A DNA stretch of 64,000 nt from MGBC131033 sp910585655 (GCA_949502025.1 CATBCG010000063.1:85040-149039), one strand, 5' to 3'; counted from the first letter of the stretch, positions 16,653-25,575 are shown. A program made the numbers and translations. The notes: a model not told the origin generated them from the sequence alone.

Positions 16653-17231
16653 TCATAACTTTTTTCGGCTTTGAAGCCTCTGCCGAAGCATCCGCAGGTT
16701 TCCTTTTATTCTGACTTTTTTTCTTTGATTCCGAATTGTATTGATTTTGTTACAAAACGCTTCGTTATAATTCATTTTCATCTGATAGAGAACAATTTCC
16801 TCTAGCTTTTTCATAAAATCCTCGGACAAACTATCTTGTTTTAGTGCATTACAAGTCTTACAGGCGCATTGCAGATTTTTTAATTCATTTGTCCCGCCCT
16901 TTGATAAAGGAATCATATGGTCAATCGTAAATTCGTCAAACGGTACAAATCTCCCACATATCCCGCATTTCCCTTCATATTGATTGTAAACCGTTATTCT
17001 ATCCTCAGAGGAAAAGTTTTTCCGTTTTACTTTACTCATTGCTTTTGTTTTCTGGTCAGCATCTAAATCAAATAGTTCATAACCAGCCAGTTTTTTAGTT
17101 GATCTGTTTAAAACTGCAGTGGCTTCCTCCTTTGTAAATCGTTTCGCTTGTCCGATATTTTCTGTTTTACAGACTCTTCCATTGGCATTAAGATAACAAT
17201 ATTGACTGCCTTTTTTTAGTATATAAGCCAT
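16653..17231 (-). CDS. HNH endonuclease family protein
   Basis: A 192-residue protein. The N-terminal about 75 residues are a small domain with YLNANGRVCKTENIGQAKRF. A C-terminal HNH nuclease has CGICGRFVPFDEFTIDHMIP and NLQCACKTCNALK, so both zinc knuckles and the catalytic His of the DHxxP motif are present. The tail is very basic. The ATG at 17231 has GGAGG 8 bases upstream, which is better than a start 17 codons earlier. It could be a homing or restriction-type enzyme; no partner gene is adjacent. It lies just upstream of the rpsB promoter, a place where a SwrB-rpsB junction is normally found. Confidence 0.82.
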   Translation of the reverse strand: MAYILKKGSQYCYLNANGRVCKTENIGQAKRFTKEEATAVLNRSTKKLAGYELFDLDADQKTKAMSKVKRKNFSSEDRITVYNQYEGKCGICGRFVPFDEFTIDHMIPLSKGGTNELKNLQCACKTCNALKQDSLSEDFMKKLEEIVLYQMKMNYNEAFCNKINTIRNQRKKVRIKGNLRMLRQRLQSRKKL

Positions 17232-17361
17232 CGCTGGCACCTCCATTTCTGTTTGTAATTTGAATATTTTGAATTCAATCATTCTATTCTACTTATACTA
17301 GCATTACCCTAGAATCGTATCATATTCTATTGTTTCTTGTATTGCGTTGATTTTAGCTATA

Positions 17362-17440
17362 ACAGAATACCCCCTTTCGGGCAGTAGGATTGGTTCTGCT
17401 TTCCCACTTGCCTGAAAGGGGGTGTTATTATTCTGTCTTT
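17362..17440 (-). terminator. Long inverted repeat, probable terminator of the secreted-protein operon
   Basis: CCCCCTTTCGGGCA (17370-17383) pairs with TGCCTGAAAGGGGG (17409-17422); ACAGAATA and TATTCTGT extend the stem. It lies about 30 bases downstream of the 423-residue secreted protein. A T tract is clearer on the plus strand (CTTTTTA) than on the minus, so its direction is not certain. Confidence 0.65.
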
Positions 17441-17468
17441 TTACGGATTACTTCTAAAGCTAGTTCCT

Positions 17469-18740
17469 TTAGTTTGGAGTCGTAGTACCAGCAGCCGGAA
17501 GTATAACATTCATTGTGGTATATGCCGACGGCAGGACTGCCGGGGTTCCTTTTGTCTTATTAGCGGCAATACCTTTCTTCCGATAATAGATAGTAGAACC
17601 ATCTGGGGCTGCAGTCTTACTTAATTTAATTACCTTATCCTTGGTAACTGACTTCCAGGTTTTTGTCTCATCAAACGTAGCGCCTGGCTTTACTATCATA
17701 TATTCATATGGAGTCGTCTTCGTTGCCTTTGGAAATTGGATAACAAATTTTGTTGTTTTACTATTCTCCTCCACATAACCACCAGTCATATCACCTGTTG
17801 GCGCTGCTTCCTGCCCTTTTACTACTAATGTTAAAATTTTAGAATATCCCGCCTTAGCAGTTGCCTGAGTACGGATTTTTATGGTTCCATCCTGCCCTTC
17901 AAATACTTGTGGAAGAACCTCTTTTAACTTCATAGTTTTAGAACAATCCTTCCAGGTTATTCCATTATCCGTGCTATATTCCTGTTTTGTTGTCGTATTT
18001 AACGTCAGCTTCTTTACATTTAGAGAAGTACTTGGTGCATTACCACGCTTAGAGATTGTCACGGTCACTTCTTTACTTGGTCTTACTCCTACGTTCAGGC
18101 TTCCGTTTTCTACTGCTCCATTTGTACCAGGTGTTTTTACAACAATCTTACCACCTTTGATACGAAGAGCTTCTAACTCCTCTAAAAACTGCGCCCATGT
18201 CATCGTAGTAGTAGCACCATCTGTCTTGGCAGATTCCCCGATTGGCGCTGTATTCCAGTTATAATCCGTACTCTTTCTCCACTGGAAGACTGTAGTTTCT
18301 TCATTTTCAAACTCCAACGTACCTTCTGCCTTATCAAACTTTACTTTTAGAGCAGTATTCTGTTTTGGAATCGTTACTTCGACGGATCTCTTGTTTTTAT
18401 CGCCTTTTAGATAAATCGAAGTATCCTTAGTAGTAGTCATCCAAGCAATGTCCATTACTTTTGTGCCTTCTGCCCTTGTACTGGCTGTCATATCAGAGCC
18501 TTCCATTTCATACCAGGTTTTATCATCCTTGGAATAATATAAAATAGAATTTCCGCCCATATCAACCGTCATTGTTAAGTTGTCATAGTTAATTTCCGTA
18601 ACGGAAACCTCTCTTGCAGCCGGAGCTGTGGTAGAGGTATCGGCTGCGGACGCCTTTACTCCACTTAGAAAGGCGCATCCAGCTATCAGACAGACAGCCA
18701 TCAGAAATAATGCGATTCGTTTGGTTAAGATTTTATTCAT
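17469..18740 (-). CDS. Secreted protein, paralogue of the upstream 824-residue protein
   Basis: A 423-residue exported protein of unknown function. The signal sequence contains an AGC lipobox-like site and a later ASA-A site, so export by signal peptidase I or II is undecided. Mature residues 40-420 match the first half of the next gene's product, with the shared motifs SVTEINYDNLTM, SVEVTIPKQ, FQWRKS and TTPYEYMIVKPGATFD plus a final YYRKKGIA. Beta-rich, Lys/Thr-rich, with no LPXTG, SLH or choline-binding repeats. It is 21 bases downstream of the larger gene and co-transcribed. Confidence 0.72.
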   Translation of the reverse strand: MNKILTKRIALFLMAVCLIAGCAFLSGVKASAADTSTTAPAAREVSVTEINYDNLTMTVDMGGNSILYYSKDDKTWYEMEGSDMTASTRAEGTKVMDIAWMTTTKDTSIYLKGDKNKRSVEVTIPKQNTALKVKFDKAEGTLEFENEETTVFQWRKSTDYNWNTAPIGESAKTDGATTTMTWAQFLEELEALRIKGGKIVVKTPGTNGAVENGSLNVGVRPSKEVTVTISKRGNAPSTSLNVKKLTLNTTTKQEYSTDNGITWKDCSKTMKLKEVLPQVFEGQDGTIKIRTQATAKAGYSKILTLVVKGQEAAPTGDMTGGYVEENSKTTKFVIQFPKATKTTPYEYMIVKPGATFDETKTWKSVTKDKVIKLSKTAAPDGSTIYYRKKGIAANKTKGTPAVLPSAYTTMNVILPAAGTTTPN

Positions 18741-18761
18741 GATGTGATACTCCTTTCTTCA

Positions 18762-21236
18762 TTATTTGTTAGCAGGTGCAGTAACCGAAATAGTACCAGC
18801 TTTTACAGTTGTTCCATTGCTAAATTCGATCATTATTTCTCCACTTCCTTGCGGCAACTTATTTAGCTTTGCATTTTGTAATTTAATTGAAAAAGTATTT
18901 CCCTCACCATCTAACCCTCCAGAAATAGAAAAGGACTGACCATTTAAATTACATTTTACATCTGTTATTGTAGGAATATATTTTCCTAATTTATCAGACA
19001 ACTGTACTTCTATTGGATAACTATCGAGAAATATTTCTGAGATAATATTACCATTCTTATCTTTCTCTATTTCTTTTTCTTTTAAACCACCTTGCGCAAA
19101 CGAAATAGTACGTGTTTTAGGTACTGTAGCAGTTTCCGCCAAAGTCATAGAGATATTAGAATCTAAAATCTCACCGTTATTTAATGTAATCTTAAATGGT
19201 AATTTTGTCCCTAGTTCCTTTACTTTTTGCTCAAATTTATTCACATGTACCGTTACGTAAGCCTTTCTTACTACCTCGCCAGCATTGTTTGTGGTATCTT
19301 CATAGCAAACCATAACATCTGGTTCTCCTTTACCACCATACTCAGCTTCTTCTGTCGCATCAATTGTCTTGTCAGCAGCTTTCTCATATGAAGATACAAC
19401 TAAAGATACATCTCCATAAGCCATATTGCTTATTGTAACCGGAACTCCTGTAGATGCAGCATCACTAATATTATATTTATATTGTGTTCCCAGTTCTAAG
19501 ATAAATTTAAACGTCTTATCATGCCCTGTATCATTAGACATATAAATTCTATCAAAATCTGTCTTATACTGCTGATAATAAGTTCCGAATTTATCTTTTT
19601 CTGCTTCTGTCGGATTCTTTACAACAGTAGGAGGATACAACTTTAAGGTAATACCCTTTTCATCTGTGCTTTCAATCTTATCACCGTTAGACAATGTAAT
19701 ATATGCCCGAAGCTCTTTATTCCAAGCTTCTTTTTTACTATCCAAATTAGCTGTTGATGTAATTTGTGTAGTAATCAAATACTTATCTCCTGAGCCAGTA
19801 GGGTTTTCATTTTCTTTAGAAGTACTGGTACAGCTTACAGTTCCATAAGATCTTCCATGTATATCCTTAAATTCGATGGAAGTCACTTCTGCATTTGCAT
19901 ACTGACTTGTCGCCGTAAACTCTAAACGTCTGCCATCTGCGTCTTTCACATAACCTGCCGGAACCGCAAACGTTTTTGATTCGCTTAATGTTAAGGCTGC
20001 CGGATAAGTTACACCTGTTGCCTCTGTTAATTCCAGTTCTTTAGAAGCAAGAGCAAATTTTTCATCCCCCTGTTTCCCAACGGCTTTCTTTCTGACAAAA
20101 ATATGACTTCCTGGTTTTGCTGTCTTAGAATCTAAAGTTACTTTCGTTCCAGACATTGCTGTCCATGTGATTCGGCTATACTCTAAATCATTTGGTACAT
20201 AATTATCTTTGTCTATAATACAATATTCATATGGAGTATCTGCTTTATTTGCTAATATTTCAATGTAAAGAGAGGAGGAGCTTGCATAATCCATGCTGAT
20301 TCCATCTTTACTCTCTGTTCCTTTTGCAATACTTCCCTGCGCTGGAATGATAATCGTAGTCACTCTTGATTCCTGAGCTGTTTTTGTAGCACTGTTTTTA
20401 ATTTGTAATGCTACCGGCTTTGCCTGTGTTTTGTCTGTTCCTGATAGCATAACATCAGGTGCTAGTTCAGAAAGACTATAAGTCTTCTTATTACTAACTG
20501 TTGTCCAAGCTGCTTCTTTTTCACCCACTAAATTATTATTATCATCTAATGTCAATACTCGGTAAGACATTTTATTATCTAATGGAATCGTAAATTTAGA
20601 AGCATCTACATTCACAGTTGGCGCTGCCTTTTTAGCAGATACTTTCACAGATACCTCTTTACTGGCACGTTTTCCGGTATTAGAAACCGAATTTCCGTTT
20701 TCCGGAGCCAAACGGAAATAGAGAGTAGCCCCATTCTCTTTCAGATATGCCAAGCTGGTATTGGTCGTTCCTTCTGCCCAATAACTCCACTCCCCTACGC
20801 CATTCTTTCTCCACTGAATGGTACGTCCGGTAGTAACCCCGGTAAAGGTAAACGGCTGCTCGTTATTATCCGGCACATATTTTACCTTAAAGTTTGTTAC
20901 CTGCTTTGGAATCGTCACCTTTAAAACACCGTCTGACTTATCCCCTTTAAAGGATATCACATAGTTACTAGATAAACTTACCCAAGAAATGTCAAATACA
21001 CATTTCCCATTTTCAAAGGTTCCAGCTTCTTCCCATTTCTTTGCACTGGAATTGGAGAAATATACTACGCTATCTCCGTTTCCGGTCAAGGTAATGGTAC
21101 TGTTCTGGTAATTGATCTCGGTTACGGTCAGTAATTCACCTGTCGCGCGTACATGACTTTTCCAGCCGATACATGCTACGGCAATCAGCACCAAGCACGC
21201 GGCACATGCCAAAACTGACTTTTTCATCTGCTTCAT
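18762..21236 (-). CDS. Large secreted protein of unknown function (824 residues)
   Basis: An exported protein with a signal peptide (KKSVLACAACLVLIAVACIG). Residues about 35-410 are the module shared with the downstream paralogue: VTEINYQNSTITL, VLKVTIPKQ, IQWRKNG, and TPYEYCIIDKDNYVP, followed by HIFVRKKAVG. Residues about 410-824 are unique to this protein and beta-rich, with several NGD/NGE turn motifs. No sortase, SLH or LysM anchor is visible, so attachment is unknown. The start at 21236 has AAAGG 9 bases upstream; an ATG 3 codons earlier overlaps that site. It is preceded by a structured leader and a sigma-D-type promoter. Confidence 0.72.
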   Translation of the reverse strand: MKQMKKSVLACAACLVLIAVACIGWKSHVRATGELLTVTEINYQNSTITLTGNGDSVVYFSNSSAKKWEEAGTFENGKCVFDISWVSLSSNYVISFKGDKSDGVLKVTIPKQVTNFKVKYVPDNNEQPFTFTGVTTGRTIQWRKNGVGEWSYWAEGTTNTSLAYLKENGATLYFRLAPENGNSVSNTGKRASKEVSVKVSAKKAAPTVNVDASKFTIPLDNKMSYRVLTLDDNNNLVGEKEAAWTTVSNKKTYSLSELAPDVMLSGTDKTQAKPVALQIKNSATKTAQESRVTTIIIPAQGSIAKGTESKDGISMDYASSSSLYIEILANKADTPYEYCIIDKDNYVPNDLEYSRITWTAMSGTKVTLDSKTAKPGSHIFVRKKAVGKQGDEKFALASKELELTEATGVTYPAALTLSESKTFAVPAGYVKDADGRRLEFTATSQYANAEVTSIEFKDIHGRSYGTVSCTSTSKENENPTGSGDKYLITTQITSTANLDSKKEAWNKELRAYITLSNGDKIESTDEKGITLKLYPPTVVKNPTEAEKDKFGTYYQQYKTDFDRIYMSNDTGHDKTFKFILELGTQYKYNISDAASTGVPVTISNMAYGDVSLVVSSYEKAADKTIDATEEAEYGGKGEPDVMVCYEDTTNNAGEVVRKAYVTVHVNKFEQKVKELGTKLPFKITLNNGEILDSNISMTLAETATVPKTRTISFAQGGLKEKEIEKDKNGNIISEIFLDSYPIEVQLSDKLGKYIPTITDVKCNLNGQSFSISGGLDGEGNTFSIKLQNAKLNKLPQGSGEIMIEFSNGTTVKAGTISVTAPANK

Positions 21237-21257
21237 TTGCCTCATCCTTTCTTGCTC

Positions 21258-21371
21258 GTAAACGTATCAAATCTTTCTTAAATTCCTATCCGTCTGTAGT
21301 TCGGGATCGGAAACGCCTCTCTCCTTTTCGCTTCCTGCGGAGTCCAAAGCGCTGTTGTTCGATACGTTTAC
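21258..21371 (-). ncRNA. Candidate structured leader RNA (riboswitch-like) before the secreted pair
   Basis: On the minus strand a perfect 11-bp closing stem (GTAAACGTATC from 21371, GATACGTTTAC ending 21258) encloses about 92 bases. Two inner stems can form: CGCTT/AAGCG around a 13-base loop (21351-21329) and TTCC-ATC...GAT-GGAA (21312-21283). The predicted transcript start is about 24 bases before the closing stem, and the 3' strand ends about 12 bases before the AAAGG ribosome site. It does not match any riboswitch class I know by eye, including the c-di-GMP types. Confidence 0.5.
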
Positions 21372-21401
21372 TCTGATATCATTATGCTAGTTCTGCTATT
21401 T

Positions 21402-21429
21402 ATATCGGTCACTCGCCATCATTTCTTTA
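21402..21429 (-). promoter_or_regulatory. Sigma-D (FliA)-type promoter before the secreted pair
   Basis: On the minus strand TAAA (21429-21426) and aCCGATAT (-10, ending at 21402) are separated by 16 bases. The Bacillus sigma-D consensus is TAAA, 14-16 bases, GCCGATAT; only the first base of the -10 box differs. Sigma-D is encoded at 25906-26694. Confidence 0.6.
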
Positions 21430-21494
21430 GTCATGTTTTTCTATGAAATACGATTTGATTTGGCAGAATTATTTCCATTGTTTTCTACCATCGC

Positions 21495-23048
21495 TTATCT
21501 CTTTGTCGTCCACTGGCTGCAGTCCCAAACCTGCCCTGCCAGCCCCTCATAAAACTCCGGTTCGTGGCATACCATCAGGATACTTCCTTTATACTCCGTC
21601 AGGGCGCGGCGCAGTTCTGCTTTTGCATCTACATCCAGGTGATTGGTCGGCTCATCCAAGAGCAGTACATTGGTCTCCCGGTTGATTAGCTTGCAGAGAC
21701 GAACCTTTGCCTGCTCCCCGCCGCTTAACACCCGTACCAGACTTTCGATATGCTTTGTCGTCAGCCCGCATTTGGCAAGGGCGGCGCGTACCTCATACTG
21801 GCTAAAGGCAGGAAAGTCCTGCCAGATTTCCTCAATACAGGTTCGATCGGCATCCCCTGTCAGCTCTTGCTCAAAATAGCCGATTTCTAAATAGTCGCCT
21901 CGTTCTACCTGACCGGAAAGCGGTGGAATCAATCCCAGAATACTTTTTAAAAGCGTCGTCTTGCCGATTCCGTTGGCTCCGGTCAGGACGATTTTATCTC
22001 CGCGCTCCATTGAGAGGCAAAGCGGCTTTGAGAGCGGCTCCTCATAGCCAATCACCAAATCCTTTGTCTGAAATATATAGCGTCCCGGTGTCCTGGCAGT
22101 ACGGAAATGAAATTCTGGCTTCGGTTTCTCCTTAGCCAGTTCAATGACATCCATCTTATCGAGCTTTTTCTGGCGGGACATCGCCATATTTCTGGTCGCT
22201 ACCCGCGCTTTGTTCCGCGCGACAAAATCCTTCAGCTCGGAAATTTCCTGCTGCTGGCGGTTGTAGGCAGCCTCTAGCTGTGCCTGTTTTACTGCGTAGA
22301 CTTCCTGAAAATGATCGTAATCTCCCACGTATCTGGTTAATGTCTGCTGATCCATGTGATAGATCAGATTGATCACACTATTTAAAAATGGGATATCGTG
22401 AGAAATCAGAATAAACGCATTTTCATATTCCTGTAGATAACGCTTGAGCCATTCGATATGAACGGCGTCGAGATAGTTGGTCGGTTCATCCAGCAGTAAA
22501 ATATCCGGTTTTTCTAAAAGAAGCTTTCCTAACAGGACACGGGTTCTCTGACCGCCGGAAAGCTCTTCTACATCCCGGTCAAGTCCTAGTTCCGACAAGC
22601 CCAATGCTCTGGCTACTTCTTCTACTTTGACGTCAATCGCATAAAAATCGTGCATCGTCAAAAGCTCCTGGATCACGGAAAACTCTTCCATCATCCTGTC
22701 CATTTCGTCAGCTTCTGCGGTAGCCATTTCCTCACAAAGCTGATTCATCTGCTCTTCCTGCTCGAACAGCCAGGAAAACGCACTCCGCAAAACATCTCCT
22801 ACCGTCATCCCTCGTTCCAGTATGGTATGCTGATCCAGGTATCCGGCGCGCACTCGCTTTGCCCATTCGATTTTTCCCTCGTCCGGCACCAGTTTACCCG
22901 TAATAATATTTAAAAATGTAGACTTTCCTTCTCCATTCGCTCCGATCAGACCAATATGCTCTCCCTTTAACAGACGAAACGACACGTCCTGAAAAATAGC
23001 CCGGTCGCCAAAGCCGTGCGTCAGATGTTCGACATTTAACAGGCTCAT
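21495..23048 (-). CDS. ABC-F family ATPase
   Basis: A 517-residue protein with two ABC ATPase domains and no membrane domain. Domain 1 has GANGEGKST and SGGQRTRVLLGKLLLEKP with DEPTNYLD; domain 2 has GANGIGKTT, LSGGEQAKVRL and DEPTNHLD. The linker (about 240-305) is basic. ABC-F proteins act on the ribosome in translation or antibiotic protection; the protein resembles YbiT-type housekeeping members, though resistance is not excluded. Its ATG overlaps the stop of the preceding phosphatase gene (ATGA), indicating translational coupling. Confidence 0.9.
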   Translation of the reverse strand: MSLLNVEHLTHGFGDRAIFQDVSFRLLKGEHIGLIGANGEGKSTFLNIITGKLVPDEGKIEWAKRVRAGYLDQHTILERGMTVGDVLRSAFSWLFEQEEQMNQLCEEMATAEADEMDRMMEEFSVIQELLTMHDFYAIDVKVEEVARALGLSELGLDRDVEELSGGQRTRVLLGKLLLEKPDILLLDEPTNYLDAVHIEWLKRYLQEYENAFILISHDIPFLNSVINLIYHMDQQTLTRYVGDYDHFQEVYAVKQAQLEAAYNRQQQEISELKDFVARNKARVATRNMAMSRQKKLDKMDVIELAKEKPKPEFHFRTARTPGRYIFQTKDLVIGYEEPLSKPLCLSMERGDKIVLTGANGIGKTTLLKSILGLIPPLSGQVERGDYLEIGYFEQELTGDADRTCIEEIWQDFPAFSQYEVRAALAKCGLTTKHIESLVRVLSGGEQAKVRLCKLINRETNVLLLDEPTNHLDVDAKAELRRALTEYKGSILMVCHEPEFYEGLAGQVWDCSQWTTKR

Positions 23049-23659
23049 TCCTTTAAAGCCCCTTTCCCATAATATAAATCCTGCGTTTCACAGGCTTTTG
23101 TAATCTGCCATTCCCCGCCAATAAGTTCCAGTTCGGTAATGCCGCAGTTTCCGATATCCTGCTGCCAAAAGGTGGACAGCTCCCGTTTTTCCACAACCAA
23201 CAGCAACGCATGAATCGCCGCCCCATGAGATACCGCCAGTACATGCTGATATGGCTTTGTTTTTAGTTCCTCCAAAAAATCGGTTATCCGCGCCGTCAAT
23301 TCCTGAAAAGATTCGGCGCCGGGAATCGGCTGATATTGCTGCGGCGCCAGGAAAAAATCCCGAAAATCCGCGTCCAGCTCCTCCAACGTGCTTCCTTCCA
23401 TGCTCCCAAAGGAAATCTCAATGATCCGCTCCTCCGGAATAAAAGTAGTGCGATCCCGTCCGGTTGCCAGCTCCGCTGTCTCCATCGTCCTAGAAAGTGG
23501 ACTGACATAGCAGGCGTCAAAAGGGATTTTTTTCAGATATTCTCCCGCTTTTACCGCCTGCTTCCTTCCGTTTTCATTAAGATGCTTATCCAGTCTCCCC
23601 TGCAGCAGTCGTATTTTATTGCCGTCGGTCTCTCCATGACGCATCACATACAATTTCAT
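23045..23659 (-). CDS. Histidine phosphatase (phosphoglycerate-mutase-like)
   Basis: A 204-residue protein of the histidine phosphatase superfamily. The RHG motif is in LYVMRHGETDGNK (catalytic His 8), a conserved acidic residue is in the region near LEELDADF, and the second catalytic His is in VSHGAAIHALL. Such enzymes hydrolyse small phosphates; the substrate here is unknown. The ATG at 23659 has AAGGAGA 7 bases upstream and is preferred over a start 21 codons earlier. It lies between the MltG-like gene, 4 bases upstream, and the ABC-F gene, which it overlaps. Confidence 0.86.
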   Translation of the reverse strand: MKLYVMRHGETDGNKIRLLQGRLDKHLNENGRKQAVKAGEYLKKIPFDACYVSPLSRTMETAELATGRDRTTFIPEERIIEISFGSMEGSTLEELDADFRDFFLAPQQYQPIPGAESFQELTARITDFLEELKTKPYQHVLAVSHGAAIHALLLVVEKRELSTFWQQDIGNCGITELELIGGEWQITKACETQDLYYGKGALKE

Positions 23660-23663
23660 TTTC

Positions 23664-24362
23664 TTATCTCCTTGTAATCGTATTGATAATTGTTTCCAAA
23701 TCGTCTCCCTGCCGCAGTTCAAACGTCCCGATTTGAATCAGGGTCTGCCGGTTCTGTGATTTTAAATACTGTTTAAACTCCGAAACACTTTCAATAATAC
23801 CAGCTTCTTCCAACATGGAAGCTACCTGCTCCGCCGTCATACCGGACACAATTTCAACCTTTACCAGTCCCGGTGTCTCTCCGCCCTCTGCCTGCTCCCC
23901 TTCCGGCGTTTTCTCATCCTCTATTTGATCGTCTGCTCCTTTTCCGTCTGACGCACTGTCTCCTTCGTTCTCTGGGTTGTTCTCTGTTTGCTCATCCGAT
24001 CCCGTTGCGTCCGAATCGCTGTCTCCTTTGTTGTTTGTCTCGTTTTCTGGCTTATCTGTCGTATCTTCCGGTTTATCCTTTTCGTCTTGCTTTCCATCTT
24101 CTTCTGGCGCGCCGTCATCTTTTTGTTTTAAAAGCTTTTCATAGCCCTCTTTTTGCTTTTCCAGTTCGTCCTTCCATTTTAACTCCGATTCCTGGATAGC
24201 GCTCAGCCTTTTTTCCTCCGCCTCCTGCTCCGTCAGCATCCCCAGACGGGCGGCGCGGCTCTGCACCTCGGCGTCGGTCAACGTCTCTGGCTTTCGTATG
24301 ACAACAAGCAGAATCGTCACAAACAAAACACCGACTCCAAAACCTCTCAGATAATTTTTCAT
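23664..24362 (-). CDS. Membrane-anchored MltG/YceG N-terminal-like protein
   Basis: A 232-residue protein. One N-terminal membrane segment (LRGFGVGVLFVTILLVVI) is followed by a charged helical stretch, a very acidic Asp/Glu/Asn/Gly-rich linker (about 80-165) and a C-terminal LysM-like domain (VEIVSGMTAEQVASMLEEAG, ending with LRQGDDLETII), the small subdomain that precedes the catalytic part of MltG transglycosylases. The catalytic YceG domain itself is missing, so transglycosylase activity is not expected. It may bind peptidoglycan. It follows the DUF6115 gene by 16 bases and lies at the end of the flagellar operon. Confidence 0.7.
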   Translation of the reverse strand: MKNYLRGFGVGVLFVTILLVVIRKPETLTDAEVQSRAARLGMLTEQEAEEKRLSAIQESELKWKDELEKQKEGYEKLLKQKDDGAPEEDGKQDEKDKPEDTTDKPENETNNKGDSDSDATGSDEQTENNPENEGDSASDGKGADDQIEDEKTPEGEQAEGGETPGLVKVEIVSGMTAEQVASMLEEAGIIESVSEFKQYLKSQNRQTLIQIGTFELRQGDDLETIINTITRR

Positions 24363-24378
24363 TGATACAGCTCCTGTT

Positions 24379-25563
24379 TTATGATTTATGGAACAAATCT
24401 ACTACCAGTTTAACCTCGCCCTGACCTAAGCCCATTGCCTTTGAAATCTCCAAAATAGACATTCCACCCCGATACATCCGCAAAATCCTATCGTTTTGTT
24501 CCTCTATCGAAGCAGCGTCCAATTCTTCCTCCGACGGAATATCTAAAAATTCCGGCGTTCTTATCGGCATCCTTTTGACGCTCTGACTTTCTCTTTGACC
24601 AGAAACAACAGAAGCGGACATTCCTGTCCTCGCTCTCTCCGGCTGGTCTTGTACAGCCCGTCTTACCACCGGGCACGGCGCAGTTCCGGCGGCGGCTTGT
24701 CCTTCTGCCTGCGTTCTTACTCTGGCTCTGCTCTCCTGCCCCTGTACAGGACGCCTTACTGCCTGACGTGGCGCGGCTTTTACCTGCGGCGCTTCCTTTA
24801 CAGGATCTCCTGCTCTTCTTTGTAGCATAAGCGTCTCTGCAGCAGCAGCTTCTTCCAACGCTTTCTCCGTATGTCTATCGTCTGGTCGATTTGGTCGAAC
24901 CGATCGATAGACCGGTTCGGCTTCTTCCCTGACCTGCGTTCTTTGCGGCACCTGTCTTTGCGCCAATTCCTGTGCCTGTATCTGCGCCAGTCTTCTGGCT
25001 TCCGCCTGAATCGCCTGTTTTCTGCGGATCTCTTCATACCGGCTGACCGTAGCCTCTGCCTGTTTAGAAAGAGTCTGTACTTGCTGATAAATATCCCCTA
25101 ATCTTGCGTTTTCTTCCTCCGCCTCCTGCAGTAAACTTTGAATCTGCTGGTTTGTTCCGTCCAAACGCGCTGCAAAATCCTTCAGGCTGCTTTCCTTTTC
25201 CTTTAGCATATCGTAAAGGAACACGACTTCCATATGATTTTGATTGATTTTTTCTAATACTTCGTCGGAATATTCCCCAAACGACAGCATTTTTTCATTG
25301 GACATCCGATCTAACTCCGATTCACTGTCCAAAAGCAGCTCGTTTTTCTGCTCCCGCATTCGTCCGGACAGCTCTGCAAGAGCGTCCGTCACGATTCGAT
25401 CGAGGTTTTCCTTTTTCCGAAGCTCGGCTAAAACCGCTTCCTTTAAATCCGCCGCCCGTTTTTCCTCTTTCTGACGGCTACCTGCCAGTTTTTCCGGCAG
25501 GAAAAAGCTCGCCGCTACACATAACAGACCGATTATTACAAATAGAATATCTATTAGTTCCAT
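24379..25563 (-). CDS. DUF6115 coiled-coil membrane protein, SwrB-like position
   Basis: A 394-residue protein. An N-terminal membrane segment (ELIDILFVIIGLLCVAASFF) is followed by a coiled coil (about 25-180), an Arg/Gln/Ala-rich linker, and a C-terminal helix-turn-helix-like DUF6115 end (RMYRGGMSILEISKAMGLGQ). In Bacillus, swrB sits directly after sigD and promotes flagellar basal-body maturation; this gene is two genes after fliA and has the same architecture, so a similar role is inferred from position and layout only. It is followed by the MltG-like gene. Confidence 0.72.
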   Translation of the reverse strand: MELIDILFVIIGLLCVAASFFLPEKLAGSRQKEEKRAADLKEAVLAELRKKENLDRIVTDALAELSGRMREQKNELLLDSESELDRMSNEKMLSFGEYSDEVLEKINQNHMEVVFLYDMLKEKESSLKDFAARLDGTNQQIQSLLQEAEEENARLGDIYQQVQTLSKQAEATVSRYEEIRRKQAIQAEARRLAQIQAQELAQRQVPQRTQVREEAEPVYRSVRPNRPDDRHTEKALEEAAAAETLMLQRRAGDPVKEAPQVKAAPRQAVRRPVQGQESRARVRTQAEGQAAAGTAPCPVVRRAVQDQPERARTGMSASVVSGQRESQSVKRMPIRTPEFLDIPSEEELDAASIEEQNDRILRMYRGGMSILEISKAMGLGQGEVKLVVDLFHKS

Positions 25564-25575
25564 TTACATTGCTCC

